Source: Alkaliphilus sp.
Lineage (GTDB): Bacteria; Bacillota; Clostridia; Peptostreptococcales; Thermotaleaceae
Reading direction: 5' to 3'
Assembly (NCBI GenBank): GCA_018335765.1
Contig: JAGXRU010000150.1
Location: 1 to 6,139 of the forward strand
Length of the DNA stretch: 6,139 bases
The notes under the pieces were generated by a model, which was not told where the DNA came from, searched no databases, and was given only the letters and a program-made list of their open reading frames with translations. A program made the translations under genes and the position numbers. Each line of letters starts with the position of its first letter. The first letter of the stretch is position 1. This document shows positions 6,031 through 6,139 of this stretch, in pieces.

Positions 6031-6139
6031 ATGACTAAAGTCATAGCACAACTGCTTGGCACACCAAAAATTTCATGTGATGGTTTTCAGATTACTTTCC
6101 CCTTTCGAAAGGTTGAAGCTCTGTTTTATTATCTTCTTG
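6031..6139 (+). CDS. Second winged-helix/BTAD-type regulator, N-terminal 36 codons only (cut by the right edge)
   Basis: The frame opens at ATG 6031 and stays open to the window end. Its 36 visible residues align without gaps to the start of the preceding 1013 aa regulator with 17 identities, including LLGTP at 8-12, FPFRK at 23-27 and EALFYY at 29-34. These are the first strands and helix of the SARP/OmpR-type winged helix. It is therefore a tandem paralogue, probably with the same BTAD-ATPase-TPR build, although only the winged-helix start can be seen. Divergence elsewhere in the N-terminus shows the duplication is old. Confidence 0.82.
   Translation, partial: MTKVIAQLLGTPKISCDGFQITFPFRKVEALFYYLL

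Overview
The window is AT-rich DNA with strong AGGAGG-type ribosome binding sites and frequent AGA, AGG and ATA codons. This fits a low-GC Firmicute, most likely a clostridium. That assignment rests on composition and gene types only. No tRNA, rRNA, CRISPR array, transposase or integrase is visible, so nothing here shows whether the locus is chromosomal or on a mobile element.

Left part (1-1263, minus strand): an actin-like ATPase of the ParM/StbA type, about 377 aa, with the phosphate-1, phosphate-2 and adenosine loops recognisable. It is followed after only 8 bp by the first 40 codons of an unrecognised gene that runs off the left edge. The two look like one operon transcribed leftward.

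Middle (1264-2854): a 195 bp divergent intergenic region, then a plus-strand gene for a P-loop ATPase of about 461 aa. Its layout resembles the MinD/ParA/CpaE/BY-kinase group, but key residues are altered. The intergenic region holds a good sigma-A-type promoter for the ATPase gene. It also holds a perfect 7-3-7 palindrome over the likely -10 of the actin-like gene, so joint control of the pair is plausible. A rho-independent terminator that includes the ATPase stop codon closes this unit.

Right part (2855-6139): a sigma-A-type promoter preceded by repeated ATTTCAA elements drives a 1013 aa regulator. The regulator has an OmpR-like winged helix, a BTAD domain, a STAND-type ATPase and a TPR region, as in AfsR/SARP-type large regulators. 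Twenty bp after it, a second gene starts with a closely similar N-terminus and is cut by the right edge, so tandem paralogous regulators form an operon.

The divergent pairing of an actin-like filament protein with a ParA/MinD-like ATPase suggests a positioning, segregation or envelope-assembly module. The large signal-integrating regulators next door may control it. These functional links are inferred from context; only the family-level calls rest on sequence motifs.
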